The notes under the pieces were generated by a model. The model saw only the letters and a program-made list of their open reading frames with translations. It was not told where the DNA came from and searched no databases. The position numbers were made by a program, and so were the translations under genes. 20,731 nucleotides of DNA, from the NCBI GenBank assembly GCA_010031985.1, contig RGYP01000007.1, positions 1-20,731 on the forward strand, written 5' to 3'. Source of the stretch: Gammaproteobacteria bacterium. Its GTDB lineage: Bacteria; Pseudomonadota; Gammaproteobacteria; Steroidobacterales; Steroidobacteraceae. Below, piece after piece: positions 7,768 through 15,655 of the stretch (positions are counted from its first letter, which is position 1; each line of letters begins with the position of its first letter).

Positions 7768-9731
7768 TTGCGGATTCCGTCGTCGATCCAGGCGGCGACA
7801 CCAGCCGCATCAAGTTCTCGCATGCCCACGAGCAGAGCGGCATCTTTTGGCAGGAGCGCGTCTATCGAGCGCGACTCTGCACAATGATTGAAGACGAAGC
7901 GCAATTTCCCAAACCGCCGCGTACGCACGCCTTCGGGCATGTCTCGAATGCCGACGCCTACTTCGCTCGCCATCTGCCGAAATATTTTGTGCAGCGTGCC
8001 CGGGTCCACCATACCGGCAAGGTAGCGATGTGACCCTTGGCGAAATAGGACTCCTCGTCCATCGTGAAGCCTGAGTTCGGGCGGCAATGCAGACTCGACG
8101 TGCTCGAACCAGCGGCTCACCGAAAAATCGGCACCGGGCTCGACCAATCCCTCGCGCAATGATTCGACACGCACCACCTTGATCGGTAGCAGGGACTGCA
8201 ACTCTCCCGGCGGCAGATTTCGGGGAATCGAAAATTGCCCTGTCTTGCTGCCGGTGCGCGGTCCGTAAATGACCGTGGCCTCGACGGCTCGCAACTTGTC
8301 GACGAGCGTGTCGGGAATCACCGGCAGACAGGGCACGACGATCATTCGATATTCGGACAACTCGGCCGCGGGCGGAAGAATGTCGATGTCGAGACCCAGC
8401 TGGCGCAGCGCCGAGTACCACTCGAAGCAGACACGCAGCGCAGAAAACCCTGCTCCCTGCGGCTGAATCGCCGTCATCCACTCCGCCTGATAGTCAAAGA
8501 TCAAGGCGACCTCAGCCTTGGTCGACGAATCGACTGCGAAGTGCGACAGGGCGGCCGCCGTCTCGCGCACTTCCAGCGCCGCAACGTCATCCACCCTATC
8601 CGGGCGCAGCAGCCCCGCGTGCATCTGCTCTTGCGCAAAGGGAGCCTGTCGCCAACGGAAATAAGAGACGACCTCGGCGCCATGCGCAAAGGCTTCGAGG
8701 CTCCAGAGACGCACCATGCCGGGCAGCGGCGCGGGATTGTAGCGAGCCCAATTCACCGGGCCAGGCTGCTGTTCCATCACCCACCAGCGCCCCCTTCCCA
8801 CACCTCGATAAAGATCGTGGTGGAAAGCCGACACGTCTGGATGTCCTTGTCGCGCATATCGATGTTTATCATCGTCGCCGAACCAGAACTGTTCGAGAAA
8901 CCCGAGGGGGTAGCTGTCCCAGGCGGCGACGTCCAGATCTTCGGCAAGATCATGATGATCGAAGTCGGTGACGAACCCCATGAAGTTGTGGGTGAGATCC
9001 CGACCCGGCGACGACTCGCGCAGTATCAGACACTGCTCGCGATTGAATTCTTTGACTTGCCACGACGAAAATCGGCGGAAGTCGAGAACATGCGCCGGAT
9101 TGGCCTCGGTGACCGTGAGGTTGGGCAGGTCGATCTCGTCGAAAGACCGATACTCCATGCTCCAAAAGACGTTCCCCCATGCCGCGTTGAGCGCGTCGAT
9201 GTCGACGTATCGCTCGCTTAGCCAGCGACGAAACGCCGCGAGGGCTGCCGGGGACCAACTGAGCACCGTGTCGTGACAACCATATTCATTATCGGTTTGC
9301 CAGGCGACGACGGCTCGATGACGACCATATCGCTCGGCTACGGCCCGCGTGATGCGCCGCGATTCACGACGATATCCCTCGTGCGAAAAACAGTAGTGAC
9401 GACGCGAACCGAATCGCCGCGGCTTGCCGACGGCATCGATTGCGATCATGTCGGGCATGGCATCGACCAACCACTTGGGCGGCGTCGCCGTCGGCGTGCA
9501 CAGGACGATGGCGAGCCCGGCGCGATCGAGAACATCGATCGCTTCGTCGAGCCACGTCCAATCGAAGCGCCCGGACTCAGGCTCGATACGACTCCAGGCG
9601 AATTCGCCGACCCGCACCTGCGTGATGCCCATGGCGATCATCCGCGCCGCATCGTCGGCCCACCACTCTCGCGGCCAGTGCTCGGGGTAGTAGCAGACTC
9701 CGAGACGGCGCGTTTTTTCGGCAAACGTCAT
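7764..9731 (-). CDS. Beta-galactosidase, glycoside hydrolase family 42
   Basis: A 655-residue GH42 enzyme that hydrolyses terminal beta-D-galactosides such as lactose or beta-galacto-oligosaccharides. It opens with LGVCYYPEHWP (10-20), the GH42 hallmark. The acid/base Glu149 lies in WQTDNEYG and the nucleophile Glu320 in WWVMEQQPGPVNW. The trimerisation/A5-like domain follows (VALIFDYQAEW), then a short C-terminal beta domain. No signal peptide is present, so it should act in the cytosol. The start is ATG 9731, five bases after GGAG; the longer frame upstream lies inside the alpha-galactosidase gene. Start and upstream stop overlap as ATGA (9728-9731). Length matches the family. Confidence 0.95.
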   Translation of the reverse strand: MTFAEKTRRLGVCYYPEHWPREWWADDAARMIAMGITQVRVGEFAWSRIEPESGRFDWTWLDEAIDVLDRAGLAIVLCTPTATPPKWLVDAMPDMIAIDAVGKPRRFGSRRHYCFSHEGYRRESRRITRAVAERYGRHRAVVAWQTDNEYGCHDTVLSWSPAALAAFRRWLSERYVDIDALNAAWGNVFWSMEYRSFDEIDLPNLTVTEANPAHVLDFRRFSSWQVKEFNREQCLILRESSPGRDLTHNFMGFVTDFDHHDLAEDLDVAAWDSYPLGFLEQFWFGDDDKHRYARQGHPDVSAFHHDLYRGVGRGRWWVMEQQPGPVNWARYNPAPLPGMVRLWSLEAFAHGAEVVSYFRWRQAPFAQEQMHAGLLRPDRVDDVAALEVRETAAALSHFAVDSSTKAEVALIFDYQAEWMTAIQPQGAGFSALRVCFEWYSALRQLGLDIDILPPAAELSEYRMIVVPCLPVIPDTLVDKLRAVEATVIYGPRTGSKTGQFSIPRNLPPGELQSLLPIKVVRVESLREGLVEPGADFSVSRWFEHVESALPPELRLHDGRGVLFRQGSHRYLAGMVDPGTLHKIFRQMASEVGVGIRDMPEGVRTRRFGKLRFVFNHCAESRSIDALLPKDAALLVGMRELDAAGVAAWIDDGIRK

Positions 9732-11857
9732 TCGATCTCCAGTGCGATGAGCCAAGCGGTCGCCGGATGTCGCAGCGGCAAACGCAGGCCTCGGGTCGCG
9801 AGTGCCTCGCCGGACAGCAGCACACCTTCGCGCCAAAGCGTGGCATCGACCAGATAGCGCGCCGCCGGAGAGGGCCACGGCTCAAGCAGTTTCACGCGGT
9901 AACGCCGATCCCGATCGAGTCCGACGAGTCGCACCGGCGCCGTCTCGAAGTAGCGGGCAAACTCTTGCTGCACCACGAGCGCCAAGGCGCGAGCGTGGCT
10001 GACGCTCAGCCAACCCGCGACCCCGGGTTCGTCGTGCGCGATCTCGTACAACTCGCCTTCGTGCAGCACCCCACGCCATGATTTGTACAGCGCCACGTGA
10101 GTCGCCAAAACACTCCGCTCGTCGTCGCTCATGCGCGCAGGATCGGCCTCGATACCCATGTGACCGAACATCGCAATCTTTGAACGATAATTCATGGGCA
10201 AACTACGTCCCGTGATGGGGTTGGGATCAGGCCCCACGTGGTTGCCGCAACTTCCGAGTGGCAAAAATTGCCACCATGCGCGATTGAGGCGAACGCGCTC
10301 GATCGGATCGTTGTTGTCGCTCGCCCAGAAACGTGCACAGCGCGCAAGCATGCCGAGATCGACTCGGCCACCCCCACTCGCACAGGTCTCGATCTCCACG
10401 CGTGGGTGCCGAGCACGCAATTCGTCGAGCAGTCGGTAGAGGGCTCTCACTCGCGCCACGCGGCGCCTGCCACTCGGGAACAGCTCGCGATTGTGATCCC
10501 ACTTCAAATAGGCGATGTCGTGCTTGCTCAGCAATCCATCCAGGGTTGCCAACAGATGCGCCTCGACCTCTGGCCGCGCGAGGTCGAGCGCGAGTTGGTG
10601 ACGCTGGGTGGGCCGCGCCTGACCCTCGACATGGATGCACCAATCCGGGTGTGCTCGGTAAAGCTCCGATTCGGGACTCAGCATTTCGGGCTCTACCCAC
10701 AAACCAAAGTCCATCCCCAGTGTCCTTATTTTCTCGATCAGCGGCGCGAGTCCCTGCGGGAAAACCTGTGGCGACGGCCACCAATCGCCGAGGCTAGAAC
10801 GATCGTCGCGCCGCCCGGAAAACCAGCCATCGTCCAGTACGAAGCGCTCCACGCCGAGCGCTGCGGCATCGACGGCGAGTTGCTCGAGTCTCGGCAGCGT
10901 CATCGCGAAGCCGCAAGCCTCCCAGGTATTGAGGTGCACTTTGCGTGGCTGCGCTCGTGATTGCCGTGGCAATACGATGTCCCGTACGTGTCGATGCCAA
11001 AGATTTCGCAAGGACGCTCTACCCTGCGACCCGAAGGCGACGAGAGCCCGTGGCGTCACGAAGCTCTCACCTTCTGCCAGCTCTACCTCGCCATGACCCA
11101 ACGGTGTGCCGATCCAGAGCACGGAATCGCCATTGGCATCGGTGTCGACCTGCCACTCGTGATCACCACTCCACTCGAGATGCACGGCGAAGCAGAGCCC
11201 ATGATGCTCACAGGTATCGGCGGCCTCGAAGCGCAGCCACTGCCCCGCCGTGAAGCCCGGTCGTCCTCCCGTCGAACCACCGCCGATCCGCGGCGCGGAA
11301 CCGAGCGCTGACCGTGATTCGTGCATCTCCGCCGACCAGCGGCCGTCGTAGTGCACGATCGTCCGCGTCCACCGCGGCAGCGGCAAAACCAAGGATGCAC
11401 AACGCGCAACTTGAAGTACCGAGTCCGCCGCGTTGTTCACCGCCGACTCGACGGCGATCACGCCACTCGAGAGCGCCCGCCAATGACTCGCCAAGGAAAT
11501 CCGATGGTGCTCGTCGCGAAGACTGAAGCGAAATTCGGTCCCGCCAGACCTTGCCTCGTCACCTCCCCACTCGATCGGCGCCGCCCGAAGGGGTAGTTCG
11601 CGACCCGCTCGACAAAGCTCCACCGACGACTTGCCGGCGTAGCCGCTGCCGAGTAGCGGCAGAACGGAATTGGGCACGATGACGTCTGGCTCGGATTCAT
11701 GGGGAGCCCGTCGCCCGGCATCGCATAATGCCTCGCAATCTTCGCCGACGGGGAGCCGCGGACCGAACGTCGCCAACTCGGCGTACCCTCGCCGCAGGTC
11801 GAACACCAGCGTCGCAGCCCCGGCATCGAGACGACGTATCGACGAAGTCGTTGGCAC
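9728..11857 (-). CDS. Alpha-galactosidase, glycoside hydrolase family 36
   Basis: A 709-residue GH36 enzyme, the usual length, that removes alpha-1,6-linked galactose from melibiose, raffinose-family sugars or galactomannan fragments. The N-terminal beta-supersandwich covers about 1-300. The barrel begins near LNTWEACGF (309-317) with LDDGWFSGR (341-349). The nucleophile is Asp454 in YLKWDHNRE and the acid/base Asp514 in WASDNNDP, with CASGGGRVDLGM (492-503) between them. No signal peptide, so cytosolic. I set the start at GTG 11857 because AGGAGG lies four bases upstream; in-frame codons further upstream would run across the divergent promoter into the symporter leader. It heads a four-gene leftward operon facing the symporter-galT-galK operon. 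Confidence 0.94.
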   Translation of the reverse strand: MPTTSSIRRLDAGAATLVFDLRRGYAELATFGPRLPVGEDCEALCDAGRRAPHESEPDVIVPNSVLPLLGSGYAGKSSVELCRAGRELPLRAAPIEWGGDEARSGGTEFRFSLRDEHHRISLASHWRALSSGVIAVESAVNNAADSVLQVARCASLVLPLPRWTRTIVHYDGRWSAEMHESRSALGSAPRIGGGSTGGRPGFTAGQWLRFEAADTCEHHGLCFAVHLEWSGDHEWQVDTDANGDSVLWIGTPLGHGEVELAEGESFVTPRALVAFGSQGRASLRNLWHRHVRDIVLPRQSRAQPRKVHLNTWEACGFAMTLPRLEQLAVDAAALGVERFVLDDGWFSGRRDDRSSLGDWWPSPQVFPQGLAPLIEKIRTLGMDFGLWVEPEMLSPESELYRAHPDWCIHVEGQARPTQRHQLALDLARPEVEAHLLATLDGLLSKHDIAYLKWDHNRELFPSGRRRVARVRALYRLLDELRARHPRVEIETCASGGGRVDLGMLARCARFWASDNNDPIERVRLNRAWWQFLPLGSCGNHVGPDPNPITGRSLPMNYRSKIAMFGHMGIEADPARMSDDERSVLATHVALYKSWRGVLHEGELYEIAHDEPGVAGWLSVSHARALALVVQQEFARYFETAPVRLVGLDRDRRYRVKLLEPWPSPAARYLVDATLWREGVLLSGEALATRGLRLPLRHPATAWLIALEIE

Positions 11858-11918
11858 GGATCCTCCTAGTCTCCGTATTATTGACCATTGCCGAGCCGCG
11901 CGCCCCGGGGAGAAAGTC
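11858..11918. promoter_or_regulatory. Divergent promoter region of the galactoside locus
   Basis: Only 61 bases separate the alpha-galactosidase GTG from the symporter ATG, so the two promoters must overlap or lie back to back. An AT-rich core at about 11876-11890 (TATTATTGACCATTG) reads as a possible -10 (TAATAC on the minus strand) and a possible -35 (TTGACC, 11881-11886, plus strand), neither with a clear partner. Shine-Dalgarno sites flank it: AGGAGG (minus strand) and GGGGAG (11907-11912, plus). No long operator palindrome is visible, and no regulator gene is in the window. Confidence 0.45.
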
Positions 11919-13397
11919 ATGCCGGCCAATCTGCTGACCGACGGCTTCGTTCAAATCGCTATATTCGTCGCCCTCACCGTGCTGGTGGCCCTCGCTACGT
12001 GGTGGAAGGTTCGCGGGTCGCGTCCTGCCCACGACGGTTCGGGCAAAGACGTGTTCCTGGCAGGCGGTGGTCTGTCCTGGCTGTTCGTCGCCGGTTCGAT
12101 CACGCTCACCAACCTATCGACCGATCAACTCGTCGGCATGAACGGCAATCAGATGCTGCTGCTGGCATGGTGGGAGATCGCCGGGTTTTTCGGCTTGTTG
12201 ATCCTCGCCTACGTTTTTGTTCCGCTCTATTACCGGCATCGCTGCACCACCGTTACCGAATTGCTCGAGCGTCGGTACGGGGGCACCAGCATCCGCACGC
12301 TGATTTCGGGTCTCTTTCTGTTCGGCAACGTCGTCATTTATTTGCCGGCGTCGATCTACAGCGGTGGGCTATTCATGCAATCGCTGTTCGGCGGCGACGT
12401 GCCGATTCTGGTGTTTGCCACGGTGCTCGCCCTCATCAGCGCGGCGTACACCATGCTCGGTGGCTTGCGGGCAGTTGCCGTGATGGATACTTTTTCAGGC
12501 GTGGGCGTGCTTGGGCTTGCGCTGCTGATCGTAGTGCTCGCGCTCGCCGCCGTCGATTTCGATATCGTCTCGGGTATGCCCATCGAGCGCCTGACGATGA
12601 TCGGTGGTGACGATTCGCCGATTCCTTGGCATACGCTGCTCACCGGCATGGTATTCATCCAGATTTTTTACTGGTCGACCAATCAGAACATCACGCAGAA
12701 AGCGATGGCCGCCCCCTCGGTCGAAGAAGCTCGAAAAGGCGTGCTCGCGGCGGCCGCCATCCGCATCCTCATCGTGCCGCCGATCGTCGTCATACCGGGT
12801 GTCGTGGCGTACAAGTTGTTCGGTGACATCGGCGATGCCGCCTACGGCAGACTGGTCGCCGAAGTGTTGCCCGGTTGGCTGGCGGGCGCCTTTGCCGCGA
12901 TGGTCGCCGCGGCGGTCATCACCACCTTCAGCGCCGTGCTCAACAGCACCGTCGCGCTCTACTCGGTCGATTTTCACGACAAGTTCGTCGGCAAGGTCGC
13001 GGACCACTGGCGGCTCGCCGCGGTGGTCTCCGTGATCGTCACCGCGATTGCCATTTTTTTGGTACCGGTATTCCAAAGCGCAGACAGCATCATCAATCTG
13101 CTGCAGCAACTGAACGGCTTGTTTTCGATGCCGATCTTGTCGGCCTTCGTGGCCGGTCTGCTGTTTCGAAACGTCGCTGCAGCAGCGGCCATTTTCGGAG
13201 TGCTATGGGGTTTCAGCATCTACGCCCTGTACACCTTCGTCTGGAACCCGGCCGGCGTCATCACCCTGCACTACATCCATTTCATGGTGTTCGTACTTGC
13301 GAGCTCGGTCATTGCCGCCTTGTTGTTCAACCGGATCGCGCTCGCGCGTCGTGCCGAATACGTCGGCCTTGCCGCCTTGCGTAGCGAAACTCGGTGA
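11919..13397 (+). CDS. SGLT-type sodium/sugar symporter (SSS family), probably galactose or galactoside uptake
   Basis: A 492-residue inner-membrane protein of the solute:sodium symporter family, LeuT fold, with about 13 hydrophobic helices. The ATG at 11919 follows GGGGAG by six bases. In TM1, ITLTNLSTDQLVG (61-73) carries Asn65 and Gln70, and Glu86 lies in TM2 (AWWEIAG); these match by eye the galactose-contacting Asn, Gln and Glu of Vibrio vSGLT. The YW pair (251-252) and NQNITQ (255-260) match the vSGLT gate region. The TM8 segment TTFSAVLNSTVALYSVD (335-351) carries the Ser/Asn residues of the sodium site. The substrate is inferred from these residues and from galT and galK directly downstream; galT overlaps the stop as GTGA. 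Confidence 0.9.
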   Translation: MPANLLTDGFVQIAIFVALTVLVALATWWKVRGSRPAHDGSGKDVFLAGGGLSWLFVAGSITLTNLSTDQLVGMNGNQMLLLAWWEIAGFFGLLILAYVFVPLYYRHRCTTVTELLERRYGGTSIRTLISGLFLFGNVVIYLPASIYSGGLFMQSLFGGDVPILVFATVLALISAAYTMLGGLRAVAVMDTFSGVGVLGLALLIVVLALAAVDFDIVSGMPIERLTMIGGDDSPIPWHTLLTGMVFIQIFYWSTNQNITQKAMAAPSVEEARKGVLAAAAIRILIVPPIVVIPGVVAYKLFGDIGDAAYGRLVAEVLPGWLAGAFAAMVAAAVITTFSAVLNSTVALYSVDFHDKFVGKVADHWRLAAVVSVIVTAIAIFLVPVFQSADSIINLLQQLNGLFSMPILSAFVAGLLFRNVAAAAAIFGVLWGFSIYALYTFVWNPAGVITLHYIHFMVFVLASSVIAALLFNRIALARRAEYVGLAALRSETR

Positions 13398-14464
13398 CCA
13401 CGAAAAATTCTTTGTACGAGCGAGCCCATCGCCGTCGCAACCCGCTGACGGATCGCTGGGTATTGGTCTCGCCCCATCGCAATACCCGCCCTTGGAATGG
13501 CGAAACCCATCGCTCGAGCCAAGCGCCGAGGCCGCGGCACGATCCTGCCTGCCACCTGTGCCCCGATGCGCAACGCGCCACGGGCGAGCGCAACCCCCCC
13601 TACACTTCGGTCCATGTATTCGACAACGATTTTCCTGCCGTAGAGGCGAGTCCCGACAACGACTCCGCCGCAGGGCCCGATAACTCAGCGCTCTTTGCCG
13701 CGCAGCCAGTCAGCGGTACCTGCCGCGTGATCTGCTATTCGCCGGATCACGATCGGCCGATGAGTCGGCTGACCGACACCGAGATCGCTCGCGTCGTCGA
13801 CTGCTGGGCGGACCAAACCCGTGCGCTCGGTGCGCAACATCGTTGGGTGCAGGTATTCGAAAACAAGGGCGAGATGATGGGTTGTTCGAATCCGCATCCG
13901 CACGGACAAATCTGGGCAACCGATCACCTGCCCGACGAGTTGAACGTCGAGGACGAACAGCAACGTCTTCATTGGTCGAGACACGGTAGTCCGATGCTTC
14001 GACAAGTGGCCGACCATGAGTTCGAGGGACCGCGACAGGTACTGGCAAACGAGCATTGGCTGGTCATCGTGCCTTACTGGGCAACCTGGCCCTTCGAGAC
14101 TCTGCTGTTGCCGCGATTCGGCGTACGGCGCCTCGATGAAATCCCGGTGTCGGCACGTGCCACGCTCGCCGGCGCCCTCGGCGATCTCACCCGTCGCTAC
14201 GACCGGCTATTCGATTGTGAATTCCCATACTCGATGGGTTGGCACGGCGCGCCTTACGACGGCACGATACACGACGATACGCATCGGCGCGGCGAAGCGG
14301 CGCTCCACTGGCAACTGCACGCTCATTTCTTTCCGCCCCTGCTGCGCTCGGCGACGGTGCGCAAATTCATGGTCGGCTACGAAATGCTCGCCGAACCACA
14401 ACGCGACCTCACCCCGGAACAAGCGGCGGCGCAGCTTCGCGAACTGGCGACGAGCCGTCGATAG
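13394..14464 (+). CDS. galT: Galactose-1-phosphate uridylyltransferase
   Basis: A 356-residue GalT, which swaps UMP between UDP-glucose and galactose-1-phosphate in the cytosol (Leloir pathway). The active site SNPHPHGQIW (165-174) contains the nucleophilic His170 in HPH, and an N-terminal CHLC (53-56) matches the zinc ligands. The second HIT-like half has LHWQLHAHFFPPLLRS near residue 300. Length is normal. The start is GTG at 13394, overlapping the symporter stop as GTGA, which points to translational coupling; there is no strong Shine-Dalgarno. galK begins three bases after its stop. The enzyme needs UDP-glucose regenerated by GalE, whose gene is not in the window. Confidence 0.96.
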   Translation: MTTKNSLYERAHRRRNPLTDRWVLVSPHRNTRPWNGETHRSSQAPRPRHDPACHLCPDAQRATGERNPPYTSVHVFDNDFPAVEASPDNDSAAGPDNSALFAAQPVSGTCRVICYSPDHDRPMSRLTDTEIARVVDCWADQTRALGAQHRWVQVFENKGEMMGCSNPHPHGQIWATDHLPDELNVEDEQQRLHWSRHGSPMLRQVADHEFEGPRQVLANEHWLVIVPYWATWPFETLLLPRFGVRRLDEIPVSARATLAGALGDLTRRYDRLFDCEFPYSMGWHGAPYDGTIHDDTHRRGEAALHWQLHAHFFPPLLRSATVRKFMVGYEMLAEPQRDLTPEQAAAQLRELATSRR

Positions 14465-14467
14465 GCG

Positions 14468-15631
14468 ATGAGCCAGGCTCTCATCTCTCACGCCCGCAAG
14501 CTGCTCGGTGACGTCACAGGCTCGCGGAGCACGGCGGTTTTTGCTCCGGGTCGAGTCAATCTGATCGGTGAGCACACCGACTACAACGATGGCTTGGTCC
14601 TGCCCTGTGCGCTCACGATCGGCACAGGCGTCGCCGTCGCGCCGCGCACCGATGGAAAAATCCACGCGGTCAGTCGCCATGTTTCCTCGCCGGAACTGCT
14701 GCGCGACGAATTTGGTGTCGACCGACAAATCGATCGCAAAGCCGAAAATTTTTGGGGCAATTATCTGCGCGGCGTCATCGTCGCGATGCAGCAATCCGGT
14801 ATCCGTGTCTCGGGAGCGGACATCGCGATCGTCGGCGACATTCCGCAAGGGGCCGGATTGTCTTCTTCGGCCTCGCTGACGGTGGGCATCGCGCGTGCCT
14901 TGCTCGCTGGGTGCAGTCCATCGCTCTCATCCGGCATCACGCCGCAGCAGATCGCCAGATGGGCTCAATGGAGCGAACATCATTTTGCCGACTGCCAGTG
15001 CGGTCTGATGGATCAGATGGCGGCAGCCGTGGCGTCGCCGGGAGAATCGATACTGCTCGACTGTCGATCCCTCGAGTTGAAACGGATAGGTCTCCCGCCA
15101 CAGATCACGACACTCATCGCCCACTCGGGTGTGGAGCGAAAGCTCGCCGCAGGTGAATACAATCTGCGCCGGCAGCAGTGCACGATGGCGGCACGACGGC
15201 TCGGAGAGACATCGTTGCGCGACATCGACGTCTCACTGCTATCGGAGCGCGCGAATGATCTTCCGGAGATCGAACTTCGACGCGCGCGGCATGTGCTGAC
15301 GGAAAACCTGCGCGTCACTCGCGCAGTCGACGCCATCGAAAGCGGTGATCTTCTCGAACTCGGTCGCTGTCTGCGTGAATCACACCGCTCGCTGCGCGAC
15401 GACTTCGAGGTCAGCGTTCCGCAAGTCGATGCGCTCGTGGATCATCTCAATCATCTCATCGATCGCGAAGCGCATGGCCTCGGTGGCGCACGCATGACCG
15501 GCGGTGGCTTTGGCGGCTGCGTGGTCGCCATGATCGAAAGTAGCGCTGCGACGGCCGTCGAAGCCGAACTTCGTCGGCATCTTTCCCTCCGGGTAGCGAA
15601 GCCGCTCGTGCTGAAGATGCAGAACGCGTGA
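14468..15631 (+). CDS. galK: Galactokinase
   Basis: A 387-residue galactokinase of the GHMP family: it phosphorylates alpha-D-galactose at C1 with ATP, the entry step of the Leloir pathway. The galactokinase signature GRVNLIGEHTDY is at 28-39, the GHMP ATP-binding loop PQGAGLSSSAS at 126-136, the catalytic Asp182 in CGLMDQM, and the third motif TGGGFGG at 344-350. Start ATG 14468 is three bases after the galT stop; the Shine-Dalgarno is weak, again suggesting coupling. It is the last gene of the rightward operon and ends 14 bases before the stop of the convergent PLP-enzyme gene. galM (mutarotase) is not present nearby. Confidence 0.96.
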   Translation: MSQALISHARKLLGDVTGSRSTAVFAPGRVNLIGEHTDYNDGLVLPCALTIGTGVAVAPRTDGKIHAVSRHVSSPELLRDEFGVDRQIDRKAENFWGNYLRGVIVAMQQSGIRVSGADIAIVGDIPQGAGLSSSASLTVGIARALLAGCSPSLSSGITPQQIARWAQWSEHHFADCQCGLMDQMAAAVASPGESILLDCRSLELKRIGLPPQITTLIAHSGVERKLAAGEYNLRRQQCTMAARRLGETSLRDIDVSLLSERANDLPEIELRRARHVLTENLRVTRAVDAIESGDLLELGRCLRESHRSLRDDFEVSVPQVDALVDHLNHLIDREAHGLGGARMTGGGFGGCVVAMIESSAATAVEAELRRHLSLRVAKPLVLKMQNA

Positions 15632-15639
15632 GGCTGAAA

Positions 15640-15655
15640 GCGAGGCTAGGCTCGC
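15640..15655. terminator. Small hairpin between convergent galK and PLP-enzyme genes
   Basis: GCGAG (15640-15644) can pair with CTCGC (15651-15655) around a six-base loop, exactly at the 14-bp junction of the two convergent genes and overlapping the PLP-enzyme stop. The stem is short and no T-tract follows on either strand, so it is a weak terminator candidate. Confidence 0.2.

Noticed and set aside
8235..9221. Plus-strand open frame of 328 codons inside the beta-galactosidase
   Set aside because: The GH42 gene on the minus strand has full catalytic motifs and a good ribosome site; the plus frame shows no domain.
11903..11910. CCCCGGGG palindrome just before the symporter start
   Set aside because: Short, GC-only and overlapping the GGGGAG ribosome site; likely chance in GC-rich DNA.
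12495..13109. Minus-strand frame opposite the symporter
   Set aside because: His/Asp/Arg-rich shadow of a membrane-protein gene; no start signal or family features.
14207..14848. Minus-strand frame opposite galT and galK
   Set aside because: Overlaps two genes with clear active sites; composition is that of an antisense shadow.
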